Assembly (NCBI RefSeq): GCF_002287175.1
Contig: NZ_LMVM01000001.1
Span: forward strand, 186,001-250,000
Length of the DNA: 64,000 nucleotides
Direction of reading: 5' to 3'
Origin: Methanobacterium bryantii
GTDB taxonomy: Archaea; Methanobacteriota; Methanobacteria; Methanobacteriales; Methanobacteriaceae
Shown: piece by piece, positions 44,961 through 54,386 of the stretch
Layout of the letters: each line of letters begins with the position of its first letter
Position numbering within the stretch: position 1 is the first letter of the stretch
Translations under genes and position numbers: made by a program
Notes under the pieces: generated by a model
What the model was told of the DNA's origin: nothing
The model's input: only the letters and a program-made list of their open reading frames with translations
Databases searched by the model: none

Positions 44961-45905
44961 TTAATGCACCCATTCTGGCCACAGAAAAGAAAGCCACTTG
45001 GGAATTTCTGGTTCTTTAACCCGATCAAATGGGGGCATATATGGCTTCAAATCTATAATTGGAGTTCCATCAACCGCATCAAGGTTTGCTACCCTAATAA
45101 TACCTTTTTCTTCATCAATATCCAGTATTTTACATGTAGTTACTGCTATGGGGTTTGGTCGATACTCTGCACGGGTTGCAAAAACTCCTGTAAGCGTATT
45201 CATTGAATAGGGGGGATACATTTGCAGCATATTTCTATTTTCTATTTTATCAGCTAACCAAAGTACCATCACGTGGCTGAAATTATCTAGTTCTTTTAAT
45301 CCAGGGATATATTTGCCATCAATTTCCAAAAATGCATCTATACCCTCTCTTTTTGCATATCCTATTGGTGAAATTGTATATGAATTTGCTATTGTTATCT
45401 CTGGATTCTCTGCTATATTGGCATTTTCAGCAGGATTCTCGCAGTCTTCTAAATCTATGACAGGGAATATAACTTCGGTTAGAAGTTCATTTTCTGGAAC
45501 TTCCTCTGGGTTGTTGAGATAAGCTTCCCTTGGGGCTCCAATCATTTCATATTTCCCTTCCATGATGTGTTGCATTATTTCAGCATAAACAGGGCCTATT
45601 TCTTGGTATGGACCTTTAAATATGGTGGAGATGGATTTGTGCTTTGGCATTATTTTTATTTTCACCTTTGCATCTCCATCTGTATTTCCTTTGAATGGTA
45701 TTCCCACTTCATATTCCATTTTTTCAGGGGAAACTTCCATAGGGCTTGTATAGTAGACTACAAACGGTGGCTGTGTAATTTGAAGCCCTTTTTGCATTAT
45801 CCATCCTGTTAGTTCACTTATTAACTCCCCCATTTCTTCTACTGGCCCTACATGTGAAATGCTGGCTACTTGATTTTCTTCTACGGTTTTTAATTCAATT
45901 TTCAT
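44961..45905 (-). CDS. GyrI-like domain fused to TrmO/TsaA-type tRNA methyltransferase
   Basis: A 314-residue fusion. Residues 1-150 are GyrI-like (VASISHVGPVEEMGELISELTGW, FVVYYTSPM, KHKSISTIFKGPYQEIGPVYAEI). Residues 175-310 are the TsaA/TrmO beta-barrel (ISPIGYA, FSHVMVLWLADK, GVFATRAEYRPNPIAVT, LDAVDGTPIIDLKPYMPPFD), which N6-methylates threonylcarbamoyladenosine at position 37 in tRNA. AAGGAGAAT precedes ATG. The KEOPS subunit Cgi121, needed to make that nucleoside, is encoded 2.7 kb away. The role of the N-terminal domain is unknown. Confidence 0.82.
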   Translation of the reverse strand: MKIELKTVEENQVASISHVGPVEEMGELISELTGWIMQKGLQITQPPFVVYYTSPMEVSPEKMEYEVGIPFKGNTDGDAKVKIKIMPKHKSISTIFKGPYQEIGPVYAEIMQHIMEGKYEMIGAPREAYLNNPEEVPENELLTEVIFPVIDLEDCENPAENANIAENPEITIANSYTISPIGYAKREGIDAFLEIDGKYIPGLKELDNFSHVMVLWLADKIENRNMLQMYPPYSMNTLTGVFATRAEYRPNPIAVTTCKILDIDEEKGIIRVANLDAVDGTPIIDLKPYMPPFDRVKEPEIPKWLSFLWPEWVH

Positions 45906-46078
45906 TTTGAATTCTCCTTTAAATCTACAGTTGTGAATTGAATTTTCTTATATTAAAAGTTTACTATAATATGGAATATTACTCCACAATTTTGTGAACT
46001 TTAGTGGGGGGAATGGGTAAAATACAAAAGTTAATTTAAAGAAAAGATTTTTATCTAACTTCTAAAAAAAACTAGCAT

Positions 46079-46465
46079 ATGGATAAAAAAAGTAATTTAA
46101 ACCCTTCACAAGAATTTCTTTTAAATTCATCTGATGAAATTGTTTCTATTTTAAAAACAATTGCTCATCCCAATAGATTTAAAATTCTTATCCTGCTTTT
46201 AGAAGGGCATTTAACCTTCCAGACACTGCTTGAAGAAACTGATTTGAAAAAATCTGCATTAGCTAACCATTTGAATGACTTAAAAGATAAATTTCTTGTG
46301 GAAAAAGTTCAGCATGGGACTTATATAATTACTGAAGATGGAAAAAATTATGTTAAATCAATTGAAACCACTTACAAAGAAAATATGGCCATGAAAAGAA
46401 AAGTTAAAGAAAGAAAGCAAAGAATGGAGCTTGCAAAATCATTTTTGGAAAGAAATAAAGATTGA
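46079..46465 (+). CDS. ArsR-type winged-helix transcriptional regulator
   Basis: A 128-residue protein: IVSILKTIAHPNRFKILILLLEGHLTFQTLLEETDLKKSALANHLNDLKDKFLV is an ArsR-like helix-turn-helix. The C-terminal part is a basic helix (MAMKRKVKERKQRMELAKSFLER). No metal-binding cysteines are seen, so the signal is not metal. It is divergent from the GyrI-TrmO gene, which it may control. It may be leaderless, as no ribosome site is visible. Confidence 0.78.
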   Translation: MDKKSNLNPSQEFLLNSSDEIVSILKTIAHPNRFKILILLLEGHLTFQTLLEETDLKKSALANHLNDLKDKFLVEKVQHGTYIITEDGKNYVKSIETTYKENMAMKRKVKERKQRMELAKSFLERNKD

Positions 46466-46525
46466 TATTATTTAATGTTATTGAAATTAACTATTTTTTT
46501 AAGTTAAGTTTATGGGATGATTTAA

Positions 46526-47503
46526 GTGGAACTACATTTTAAAAAACCTTCAAAAGAAACTAGAAACGCGATGTGTGAAACTGCGATGACGATTGATTAT
46601 GCATCAAACAGGGGATTTGATGAAATCAAACTTGCACAGGATAAAATAAGCGAAATAACAGGACATAATCATGTAAAAACTGTAAATAGTGGAAATTCTG
46701 CAATTCTGGCAGCTATGAATTCATTTAAAGATAAAATATTGATTCCAGATCAGGGTGGATGGACTGGATTTAGAAACATGGCTGAGTTTAGGGGTATTGA
46801 AGTTGTCGAAGTACCTACCGACATTGGAATTATCAGCCCTGAAACTCTTGAAGAAACCATTAATAAACACAAACCTGAAGCTCTTTTTATAACAAGTTTT
46901 GCAGGGTATATTGCAGAACAGCCTGTAAAAGAGCTGTTTGAAATATGTGATGATAAAGGAGTAATGCTGGTTGAAGATGCTTCTGGAGGAGTAGGAGATA
47001 AAGAAAAAAAATTGGGGAACGGCGAACATGCACATGTAATTGTGGCTTCGACAGGCTCTCCTAAAATAGTAAACGTTGGAAACGGAGGATTTATCTCAAC
47101 AAACTACAATGAACTCTTTAAAGAATCTAAAGTCCTTTTGAAAACATTAAAAGCAAGTCCTGTAACTTGTGCAGGAATATCTGCAGAAATTAAAAATGCT
47201 TCACAGATACTGTCAAAGACAACTGAAGCATGTGATATTCTTAAAAAAGAATTTGAATCTGCACTTCACCCTGATAAAAGAGGGATAAGCGTTGCTTTAA
47301 AGACAGATGATCCTAAAAAAACAGGGTATTTACTCAGACAAAAATTAAAAGCTGATGGAAGGGGTATAATAACTATCTGTCCTAGATATGAACGAGTGAT
47401 GATGGATGCTGTATGTATTGAGGTTAAGAATCTTGATATGCAGTCTCTGGAAAATGGTAGTTTAAAAGAAGTAGTTCAATTTGTTAAAGGAATAATTGGT
47501 TAG
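46526..47503 (+). CDS. DegT/DnrJ-like PLP-dependent aminotransferase-family protein
   Basis: A 325-residue fold-type I PLP enzyme: TVNSGNSAILAAMNSF binds the cofactor phosphate, LVEDASGGVG carries the Asp that contacts the pyridine nitrogen, and ASTGSPKIVNVGNGGFI holds the candidate Schiff-base lysine. It is shorter than sugar aminotransferases and belongs to a set found in methanogens with no defined substrate. GTG start with GGGATG upstream, 60 bp after the ArsR gene. Confidence 0.72.
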   Translation: MELHFKKPSKETRNAMCETAMTIDYASNRGFDEIKLAQDKISEITGHNHVKTVNSGNSAILAAMNSFKDKILIPDQGGWTGFRNMAEFRGIEVVEVPTDIGIISPETLEETINKHKPEALFITSFAGYIAEQPVKELFEICDDKGVMLVEDASGGVGDKEKKLGNGEHAHVIVASTGSPKIVNVGNGGFISTNYNELFKESKVLLKTLKASPVTCAGISAEIKNASQILSKTTEACDILKKEFESALHPDKRGISVALKTDDPKKTGYLLRQKLKADGRGIITICPRYERVMMDAVCIEVKNLDMQSLENGSLKEVVQFVKGIIG

Positions 47504-47671
47504 GTTATTTCTAAGAATTTAATGTTTTAAAGGAATTGGATATAATCACAGCTTAAGTTTTTAGTATAATAGATTTAAGAAATTGTTCCAAGTTAAAAGT
47601 GTAATTGATTGAGTTAATTAAAATTCAAGTTAATATTTGAAAAGGAAATTGATGGAGCATAAAATTGTAGT

Positions 47672-48166
47672 TTAAGTTTCCAGTATCAGCAGTGTGGTTT
47701 TTTCAATCATCAAATTGGATATTCCTCCCGCAGTTTTTATTTCCCCTTCTGAAATATTGTAAATGCCTTTTAAAAGTGTTTTATCTGGATTTAAGATGTT
47801 ATCATCTCTTTTATCCAGTACAGTTTCCAGTTCTTCCATAATATTTTTGCTACAGTCTACAACTACTGCACAGATATTCATTTTACCTTCTTTTAGCCCT
47901 AAAATTGAAAGTGCTTTGGATATTTGCCTTTGAGCAGATGCACGCACGCATATTTCAAGTCCAAGGTCTTTTGCAATGTTTTCATTCCTCTCAAATGCTT
48001 TAATTGCATGAACTGCTGCATGGAGGATATGCTCACGGCCGGCGATTCCATCAGCATTTAAAAGCTGAACAGTACAGTTTTTGCTTATTTTGTTAATATT
48101 ACTCATTAATTTTCCGAAATCTTCGATATTTGAACTGAAACCAGCTATCTGGATATTGTATTCCAT
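47672..48166 (-). CDS. cgi121: KEOPS complex subunit Cgi121
   Basis: A 164-residue Cgi121 homologue: VQLLNADGIAGREHILHAAVHAIKAFERNENIAKDLGLEICVRASAQRQISKALSILGLKEG is the family core. Cgi121 binds tRNA and Bud32 in the KEOPS complex that forms threonylcarbamoyladenosine on ANN-decoding tRNAs. GAGGAGTAC precedes ATG. The other KEOPS genes are not in the window. Confidence 0.85.
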   Translation of the reverse strand: MEYNIQIAGFSSNIEDFGKLMSNINKISKNCTVQLLNADGIAGREHILHAAVHAIKAFERNENIAKDLGLEICVRASAQRQISKALSILGLKEGKMNICAVVVDCSKNIMEELETVLDKRDDNILNPDKTLLKGIYNISEGEIKTAGGISNLMIEKTTLLILET

Positions 48167-48324
48167 AGTGTACTCCTCAAAGATAATTTTAAACTTGTTA
48201 TAGCTTTAATACGTGCTATTTATTCTATTAATCCATTTTATTATTTTGTATTGTAAAAATATGGGCTGTTTGACAGCCAACTATTAGTTAAGACAGCAGG
48301 TCTTTTAAATTTTTTTGTTGATGC

Positions 48325-48792
48325 TTATTTGGATTGGGGGTGGTGTTCAATGTAAATTTCAATATAGTCAAATAGCCCTATTAAAACCACAGCAAGTGTT
48401 CCAACCACATACCAGTGGTAATCTTTTGGTTCCTGATTTTCTAATGATTTTATTTCATTTCCCATTTCATTGACCACTTTTACAGCAGTTTTTAGACGTG
48501 AATTTATTTCGTTAACTTTTTCTTCACTGGCTTCAAACTCTAGATCTTGAAGTCTGTTGTCTAAAAATTCAGATATCCTTGTCAGTGATTCTCCTATTTT
48601 CTCTAGATTTCCTTCTTTTATAACCTGGGGATCTGTAACCCCTTTAATAAAAAGACCGCTGTAAGAGTCCTTAAAATCTTTAATAATTTCTAAAAATGAT
48701 TCTTCAATATTAACTTGATATGATTCATTTTCGGTTTCCATATCATTTAATATATAAAAACTATTATTTAATTTTCTAAATATATAGATCAT
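48325..48792 (-). CDS. Tail-anchored hypothetical protein
   Basis: 155 residues from ATG 48792, or 138 from ATG 48741 (METENES). The body is acidic and helical with coiled-coil-like spacing (LTRISEFLDNRLQDLEFEASEEKVNEINSRL), and one membrane helix lies near the C-terminus (WYVVGTLAVVLIGLFDYIEIYI), leaving a short tail. Neither start has a clear ribosome site. Family unknown. Confidence 0.5.
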   Translation of the reverse strand: MIYIFRKLNNSFYILNDMETENESYQVNIEESFLEIIKDFKDSYSGLFIKGVTDPQVIKEGNLEKIGESLTRISEFLDNRLQDLEFEASEEKVNEINSRLKTAVKVVNEMGNEIKSLENQEPKDYHWYVVGTLAVVLIGLFDYIEIYIEHHPQSK

Positions 48793-49004
48793 CTGGTAAA
48801 ATTAAGCCTCATCACTGCTAATTAAAATATTTAAAAACTAAGTTAAAGACTTGATTATTTATACATACTTAAATGGAAAATATGGCCGATAAAAAGATTT
48901 TATTTAGTATTTGTGTGTATAATGCAGGTGTTGTGTTTATTTAATTAAGTTAAAGTATATTTTTTATTTTTTAAAGAGAATAAACACTGCCTGTAATTTA
49001 AGAA

Positions 49005-49421
49005 ATGTTTATTAAGGTTCAATTTACTTTTAAAGCAATGGGGGATAATTTCTTGAGGAAAGGTAAGAAAGATGCAGTTAGTAATGAGAAAAAATTAGCA
49101 GCAGATCTTGAAAAAAAATTATCTCCAGCTAGAACAGTATTTAGAATTATTCTGGGGACTTTTGGTTTGTTACTATGGATTTTAATAGGTGTTAACCCCA
49201 CAATTTTCTTTTCATCGACTATACAACAGTTTATGGGAGTTACATCATTTTTTTATAGAAATCCCATTGTTTTTTTAATGGTGGCATTGATCAATATCTT
49301 TTTAGGGATAATGGTTTATTTCATTGGAATTATCTGGTGGTCTGGATTTCACATTATATTGTCCATAAGATGGTTTTATGGTTATGCGAAATATCGCAAT
49401 GTAAAGAGAGCTCCAAATTAG
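49005..49421 (+). CDS. Hypothetical membrane protein
   Basis: A 138-residue protein (127 from the in-frame ATG at 49038). A basic N-terminal segment (KKLAADLEKKLSPARTVFRI) precedes three predicted membrane helices (about 47-65, 85-108 and 110-125) and a basic tail (YAKYRNVKRAPN). No family recognised and no clear ribosome site. Confidence 0.5.
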   Translation: MFIKVQFTFKAMGDNFLRKGKKDAVSNEKKLAADLEKKLSPARTVFRIILGTFGLLLWILIGVNPTIFFSSTIQQFMGVTSFFYRNPIVFLMVALINIFLGIMVYFIGIIWWSGFHIILSIRWFYGYAKYRNVKRAPN

Positions 49422-49485
49422 GTTGTTATAACCATAAAAAGAATCTAAATTAAAAAAAAAGTATTTTAAAAGAGAAAAACCTGTT

Positions 49486-50991
49486 TTAGAGGTCCCCTTC
49501 TTTTATTTTTTTGATATCTTTTTTATCGCTCAATATTTTATTAATTCCGCTTAAATAAGCCTCTACACTTGCATTTATGATATCTGGTTGTGTACTTCTT
49601 GCAGTCACAATCTGGTCTTCATGTTTGAGCTTGACAATTACATCAATCAGTGCGTCGGTACCTCCAGTTATAGCATCTACGTGGTACTGCTCAAGTTCTA
49701 TATCTGCAAAATCAGCTATGCTCTTTTTAACCGCAACTATGGCTGCGTCTACTGGACCTATACCTATTCCAGCTTCAAGAACTTCATTGTTGTTAATATT
49801 AAGTCTTACTGATGCAGTTGGAGTAATTTTATTTCCTGAAACTATGGTAAGCTCTTCCAGCTCGACCACTTTTTCAGCCACTATTCCAAGTACATCTTCT
49901 GCTATCGCCTGTAAATCTACATCTGTAACGCATTTGCCTTTATCTCCAAGGGCTTTTACCCTTGTAAATATCTGGTTGAGTTTTTCATCATCTACACGCA
50001 GCCCCATTTCTTCAAGCCGTTTTTTAAGCAGGCCTGACCCTATATGTTTGCCCATCACAAATCTGCGCTTGTGTCCCACAAGTTCGGGGGTTATAGGTTC
50101 GTATGTTTCGGCTTTTTTAATTACACCGTCTGCATGTATTCCTGACTCGTGGGCAAATGCATTTTCCCCTACAATGGCTTTATTTGGTTGTAATGGCACA
50201 TTGGTTAACCTTGAGGCCATTTTAGAGATTTCGTATAACATTCCTATTTTTATATTTGTCTTTACGCCGTAAAGTGAGTATAGTGAAACTACTAACTCTT
50301 CTAAAGAAGCATTTCCTGCCCTTTCGCCTATTCCATTTACTGTGACATGGGCTTGACTTGCGCCAGCTCTTAAACCTGAAAGTGAATTTGCAACTGCAAG
50401 TCCAAAGTCGTTATGGCAGTGAACACTTAAAGGTGCATCCAGTTTTGATAAATGCCCATAAAATTCGTAGGCTTTTTCAGGAGTGAGCATTCCAACGGTA
50501 TCGCATGCACATATCCTTTTTGCACCAGCATCTATCCCTTCTTTGAATACCTGTGTGAGGTAATCAATGTCACTTCTTGTTGAGTCCTCTGCAGAAAGCT
50601 CTACCAGCAGCCCGTGGTCGACAGCATACTGCGTGCTTTCGATTGCAAGGTCTTTAACTGTTTCCCTTGTTTTTTTTAATTTATATTTTATATGAAGATC
50701 AGATGTTGGAATAACCAGATGAACACTATCCACGTCGCATTCCAATGCGGCGTCTACATCAACTTTAACAGCCCTTGCAAAACTGCATATTTCAGTAGAA
50801 AGCCCTTCACTGGTAATTTTTTTAATTCCTTCCCTTTCACCAATTGATGTAATGGCAGATCCTGCCTCAATAACATCTACACCAAGTTCGTCAAGTTTTA
50901 GGGCCATTCGCAGCTTCTCATCAGGAGTTAAAGAAACTCCAGGGGTCTGTTCGCCGTCTCTAAGTGTTGTATCTAATATTCTAGCGTTCAA
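49486..50991 (-). CDS. cimA: (R)-citramalate synthase / LeuA-family acyltransferase
   Basis: A 501-residue member of the isopropylmalate/citramalate synthase family: RILDTTLRDGEQTPGVSL, LVELSAEDSTRSD, SVHCHNDFGLAVANS and NGIGERAGNASLEE form the catalytic TIM barrel, and the C-terminal LeuA regulatory domain ends with DIINASVEAYLSGINKI. It is most like methanogen CimA, which condenses pyruvate with acetyl-CoA to start isoleucine synthesis, but LeuA or homocitrate synthase activity cannot be excluded by eye. TTG start (50991) after GAGGAATTC. Confidence 0.8.
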   Translation of the reverse strand: MNARILDTTLRDGEQTPGVSLTPDEKLRMALKLDELGVDVIEAGSAITSIGEREGIKKITSEGLSTEICSFARAVKVDVDAALECDVDSVHLVIPTSDLHIKYKLKKTRETVKDLAIESTQYAVDHGLLVELSAEDSTRSDIDYLTQVFKEGIDAGAKRICACDTVGMLTPEKAYEFYGHLSKLDAPLSVHCHNDFGLAVANSLSGLRAGASQAHVTVNGIGERAGNASLEELVVSLYSLYGVKTNIKIGMLYEISKMASRLTNVPLQPNKAIVGENAFAHESGIHADGVIKKAETYEPITPELVGHKRRFVMGKHIGSGLLKKRLEEMGLRVDDEKLNQIFTRVKALGDKGKCVTDVDLQAIAEDVLGIVAEKVVELEELTIVSGNKITPTASVRLNINNNEVLEAGIGIGPVDAAIVAVKKSIADFADIELEQYHVDAITGGTDALIDVIVKLKHEDQIVTARSTQPDIINASVEAYLSGINKILSDKKDIKKIKEGDL

Positions 50992-51025
50992 AGGAATTCC
51001 TCTTTTTATTTTAACTTTATAAACT

Positions 51026-52156
51026 TTATTTTTTTGTAAGTACAGAGATAACTCTGGTTAAACTTTTATGCATTCTTATCTTGTATTGTTCTATTATTTT
51101 AAATTTAGTATGACTCACAAGTTCATGGATGTCCAGGTAGTGGGGAGTTGCCATACAGATATATCCGTCTTCTTTTAATAGTCCCTGCATGGATGCAAGG
51201 GATTCTTCATAAATCTTTTTACTGTCTATACCTGCTGTTGAAGCTGAAATACCATAGGGAGGATCAGTTACAATAGCATCGACTTTTTCCTCAAGTGTAA
51301 TATACCTTGCATCTCCCTGAAAAATAGTATAATCCTTAATGTTGCAGTATTCAAGATTTTTTTTAGTTCCTTCAACCATTTTCTCGTCTATATCAGTTCC
51401 AATTACTCTAGCCCCTACTATTCCTGCTTCTATTAAAATACCACCTGTTCCACAGAATGGGTCTAGAACTGTGCTTCCTTTTTTGGCCCGTGCTAGATTA
51501 ACCATTCCCCTTGCAAGTTTGGGGCTCATGGATCCTGGATAGAAGAATGGTCTTTTATGAGGTTTTAAGTCATTGTAGTGTTTTTTACTTCTTTTAATCA
51601 GTTGTTCACTGACTAAAACATTCGAAAGCTTTGCTTTCGATGTTTGCGGAGCACAGCTTCGCAACCGCGAAAATTTGATATTTTCGCATGTGCCGAATGT
51701 TTTATGTTCGGGGGCTGAGTTATCAAGTACGATTGTTCTTAAAAAAGTATCGGGATTCTCAAGATTTACTATGGCTTCATCTCCCAACTCTTTTTTAATA
51801 ATACCTCCAAGCTCGATTTCCATGGCTTGGGAGTTAAAATCAGGGTCAATACCTACTCTTTTAACCCTTACTGCATAATCTTGACTAATAATATCTTTCC
51901 AGGGGTATTTTTGGATATCATCGTTTAAATGAGGAATACTGGTTTTAAACAGTAATTTACATATCTCATGGGTATAGGCAACTTTTTTACCTATTACCTC
52001 AATAACTGCAGAGTCTTCATCTGCAATTTCAATGATTAAAATTCCGTTTTGATGATATTTTATATTAAAGGAGACATTTTCAGTCTCTAAACTCGCTGTT
52101 ACTTCTGCTTTTGGTAAAGTTTCGTTTTCACCGGATAAAATGAAGATTATTTCCAT
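51026..52156 (-). CDS. tRNA (guanine-10-N2)-methyltransferase (Trm-G10) with palindromic in-frame insert
   Basis: Methylates G10 of tRNA. The N-terminal part is ferredoxin-like/THUMP (SQDYAVRVKRVG), followed by KPHKRPFFYPGSMSPKLARGMVNLAR, the SAM site LDPFCGTGGILIEAG and catalytic DPPYG (TDPPYGISAS). At about residues 148-181, between VLDNSA and VLVSEQ, about 30 residues are encoded by a palindromic element (51615-51712). The segment has no stop, keeps frame and falls at the boundary of the two domains, so the enzyme may still work. AAGGTGTC precedes ATG. At 376 residues it is longer than relatives. Confidence 0.88.
   Translation of the reverse strand: MEIIFILSGENETLPKAEVTASLETENVSFNIKYHQNGILIIEIADEDSAVIEVIGKKVAYTHEICKLLFKTSIPHLNDDIQKYPWKDIISQDYAVRVKRVGIDPDFNSQAMEIELGGIIKKELGDEAIVNLENPDTFLRTIVLDNSAPEHKTFGTCENIKFSRLRSCAPQTSKAKLSNVLVSEQLIKRSKKHYNDLKPHKRPFFYPGSMSPKLARGMVNLARAKKGSTVLDPFCGTGGILIEAGIVGARVIGTDIDEKMVEGTKKNLEYCNIKDYTIFQGDARYITLEEKVDAIVTDPPYGISASTAGIDSKKIYEESLASMQGLLKEDGYICMATPHYLDIHELVSHTKFKIIEQYKIRMHKSLTRVISVLTKK
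51615..51712. repeat. Palindromic element inserted in frame in the Trm-G10 gene (copy B)
   Basis: A perfect 10-bp outer stem, AAAACATTCG (51615-51624) with CGAATGTTTT (51694-51703), encloses three hairpins: 51622-51640 (loop TTT, overlapping the outer arm), 51644-51664 (loop ACA) and 51667-51687 (arms GCGAAAAT/ATTTTCGC). The module 51641-51673 matches 57304-57336 at 28 of 33 positions, with a compensatory G-C to A-T change in the stem. Confidence 0.78.
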
Positions 52157-52329
52157 AGATTAGACACCTTTAAGAGTTGAGTGGTATTTATTTTTTTATA
52201 TTTCATAGATTAACTGATAGTTGGGGTTTTCACCTTTAATAAATTACTTGATTACGATTCAAATTAAACAAAATAATTTTTCATTTGAACTAACTATTTT
52301 CAAAATAAGTAATGAAAAGTATGTTAATT

Positions 52330-53496
52330 TTATAAACCAAATATTTTACGTGACAGCAGTTTAGGAAGAACTGAGAAAATTACTCCGTTTTTTATTAATT
52401 TTATCATGAGCGGTGATTGGGAATCCAGATCTCCATATTCAGAAACTATTTTTCCTACTTCTTTTTCTTTAAGTTTTAAAATTACAGAGTCAAGATTTTC
52501 ATCATCCAGGGATTTATAGGTATCCTGTACTTTGAGCTGCATTTTAAGTTCTGTATTATACATTTTTTTATATCTTTTTTGATATTTCTTTAAAATATCA
52601 ATGTTTTGAGAACTAATTGCTTCATATACGACTTCTGAAGCGATTTTTGCGCAATTAAACCCTATTATAAGTCCGCCGCTTGTAGTTGGTTTAACCTGGG
52701 AAGCTGCGTCCCCTATAAGTATGGCCCTGTTTTTTACTATGTCTTTTTTAGGGTCATATATGGGAATTTTACCGTGATATTTTTTCAAAATTTTTGCATT
52801 TCTTAAAGTTTCATTGTTTTTTAAAAAATCATTTAAAATCTCACTTAAATCATTATAATCAAAATCACCAAATAGACCTACCCTTGCAGTGTATTCTGAA
52901 ATTGGAATAACCCATAAAAACCCAGGGGATATTTTTGAATTAACATATACCTGAAAATAATCTTCTTTAAATGCATTTTCTCCAGCGTCGATTAAATACT
53001 GGCTTGCATGTACATATTTGGATGCGTTGTTAAAAGTTTCAGATACTATAGATGCATGGCCGTCAGCACCTACAATGATTTCAGCAGATATTTTTTTATC
53101 TTTGAAGTATATCTCTCCAGTTTCTATGTCTATTTTTTCTGCTCGATGGTTTAAAAAAAGTTCTACTCCTTTATCTACTGCTAATTGTGCTAGATATTTG
53201 TCATATGCAACTCTATCTAAAACATAGGCTAAAGGCTCTTCTTTTTTACGCATAGAAATCATAGTACTGGATGGGGAATGTAAACATGCCCCATATATTT
53301 CATTAAGTATAACTTCATCAGGTAGAACATTCACATCTTTTATTTTGTTACCTAGAAGTCCAGCACACTGCAGAGGTACTCCTATTTCTTTTTTTTTCTC
53401 GAATATTGCTACTTTAAGCCCTTTTTCTGCCGCGTATCTTGCAAATGTTGAGCCTACCGGTCCGGCTCCGACTATAGCCACATCATAATTTTTCAT
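52330..53496 (-). CDS. Geranylgeranyl reductase family flavoprotein
   Basis: A 388-residue FAD enzyme: VAIVGAGPVGSTFARYAAEKG (Rossmann), CAGLLGNKI and the second FAD motif AILIGDAASQVKPTTSGGLIIG, then helices typical of digeranylgeranylglycerophospholipid reductase, which saturates archaeal lipid chains. The family is broad, and a second member occurs at 8512. GGATAAG precedes ATG. It may be the lipid enzyme, but the substrate is inferred from similarity only. Confidence 0.8.
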   Translation of the reverse strand: MKNYDVAIVGAGPVGSTFARYAAEKGLKVAIFEKKKEIGVPLQCAGLLGNKIKDVNVLPDEVILNEIYGACLHSPSSTMISMRKKEEPLAYVLDRVAYDKYLAQLAVDKGVELFLNHRAEKIDIETGEIYFKDKKISAEIIVGADGHASIVSETFNNASKYVHASQYLIDAGENAFKEDYFQVYVNSKISPGFLWVIPISEYTARVGLFGDFDYNDLSEILNDFLKNNETLRNAKILKKYHGKIPIYDPKKDIVKNRAILIGDAASQVKPTTSGGLIIGFNCAKIASEVVYEAISSQNIDILKKYQKRYKKMYNTELKMQLKVQDTYKSLDDENLDSVILKLKEKEVGKIVSEYGDLDSQSPLMIKLIKNGVIFSVLPKLLSRKIFGL

Positions 53497-53547
53497 GTTA
53501 TCTTATCCGTTTAACAATGCTATTTCATCTCATTCAATGTAAAACCA

Positions 53548-53563
53548 CGAAAACATGTTTTCG
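53548..53563. repeat. Single palindrome CGAAAACATGTTTTCG
   Basis: A perfect 16-bp palindrome 51 bp upstream of the geranylgeranyl-reductase-like gene. The word CGAAAA resembles stems of the multi-branched elements, so it may be a fragment or an early stage of one. A weak CAGG/CCTG hairpin follows near 53578. Confidence 0.35.
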
Positions 53564-53659
53564 GGGACTGTAAAAAACAGGAAATACCTGTGATATATGT
53601 TAAATTAGTATTAGAAGAGTACATTTGAAGTTTGTAACTACAACTATTTAAGATTTTAA

Positions 53660-54262
53660 TTAATATTTCTTAAATTTTTTGTCATACCTGTCCATTACAG
53701 AATCTTTAATCTTTTTGGGGCCAGATGGTTTTTCAACTATGTAGTCTCCTTCAATCATCTGGTTTATTCTATCTTCTACTTTTTTAGGATCTGGAATATC
53801 ATTGAGTATTATTCTGGTATTTTCATGACCTCCATATACAGATATATCTCCACTGGTGGTCAGGCGTTCTATTAATCCCTGCGAAACGTTAACGTCTTGA
53901 ATTTTATCATAATGCATATATGATTTGTTTTTACGGATTATCCCTTTTTCCAGGATAACTCTGTAATTTGTAAGGGTATAGGTTGTGTATTCCCATGAAA
54001 GTATGTCCCATATGATCCAGAGAATCAAAATAAGCATTAAAAAGAACATGATTATGGTGGTAGCTTCTACAAGTGGAACCTGGATATATTTTATGATATA
54101 ATTTTGTATTCTTGCAACTACAGATACTACGGGCTCAAAAATAAATATAATTACAAGTAATGCAATGAATTTAATTACAGCTGATTTTAAATACATAAAA
54201 AAGCGAGGCTTGGTCTCAAATAAAATTCTTTCTCCTGAACGAATATCTTTTGTGTGTCTCAT
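53660..54262 (-). CDS. PH-domain (bPH_2) membrane protein
   Basis: A 200-residue protein: GERILFETKPRFFMYLKS leads into two membrane helices (about residues 25-45 and 68-90), then a bPH_2/YdbS-like domain (TTYTLTNYRVILEKGIIRKNKSYMHYDKIQDVNVSQGLIERL). ATG 54262 follows GGTGAT; a frame from 54280 overlaps that ribosome site. The role is unknown; such proteins act at the membrane. Confidence 0.8.
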   Translation of the reverse strand: MRHTKDIRSGERILFETKPRFFMYLKSAVIKFIALLVIIFIFEPVVSVVARIQNYIIKYIQVPLVEATTIIMFFLMLILILWIIWDILSWEYTTYTLTNYRVILEKGIIRKNKSYMHYDKIQDVNVSQGLIERLTTSGDISVYGGHENTRIILNDIPDPKKVEDRINQMIEGDYIVEKPSGPKKIKDSVMDRYDKKFKKY

Positions 54263-54386
54263 AAAATCACCACTTTCCACTACTTTAATGGATAAACTAA
54301 ATTTAATTATGATCCTTTCTGTGTTTTATCTATGCATAATTTAGAATTAGTAATCTAAATATTTTATGTAAGACAAACTAACCACG

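Noticed and set aside
49577..50272. 231-residue plus-strand frame opposite the citramalate synthase
   Set aside because: Antisense shadow; Ser/Thr-rich composition from reversed codons, no motif, and the minus-strand gene is clear.
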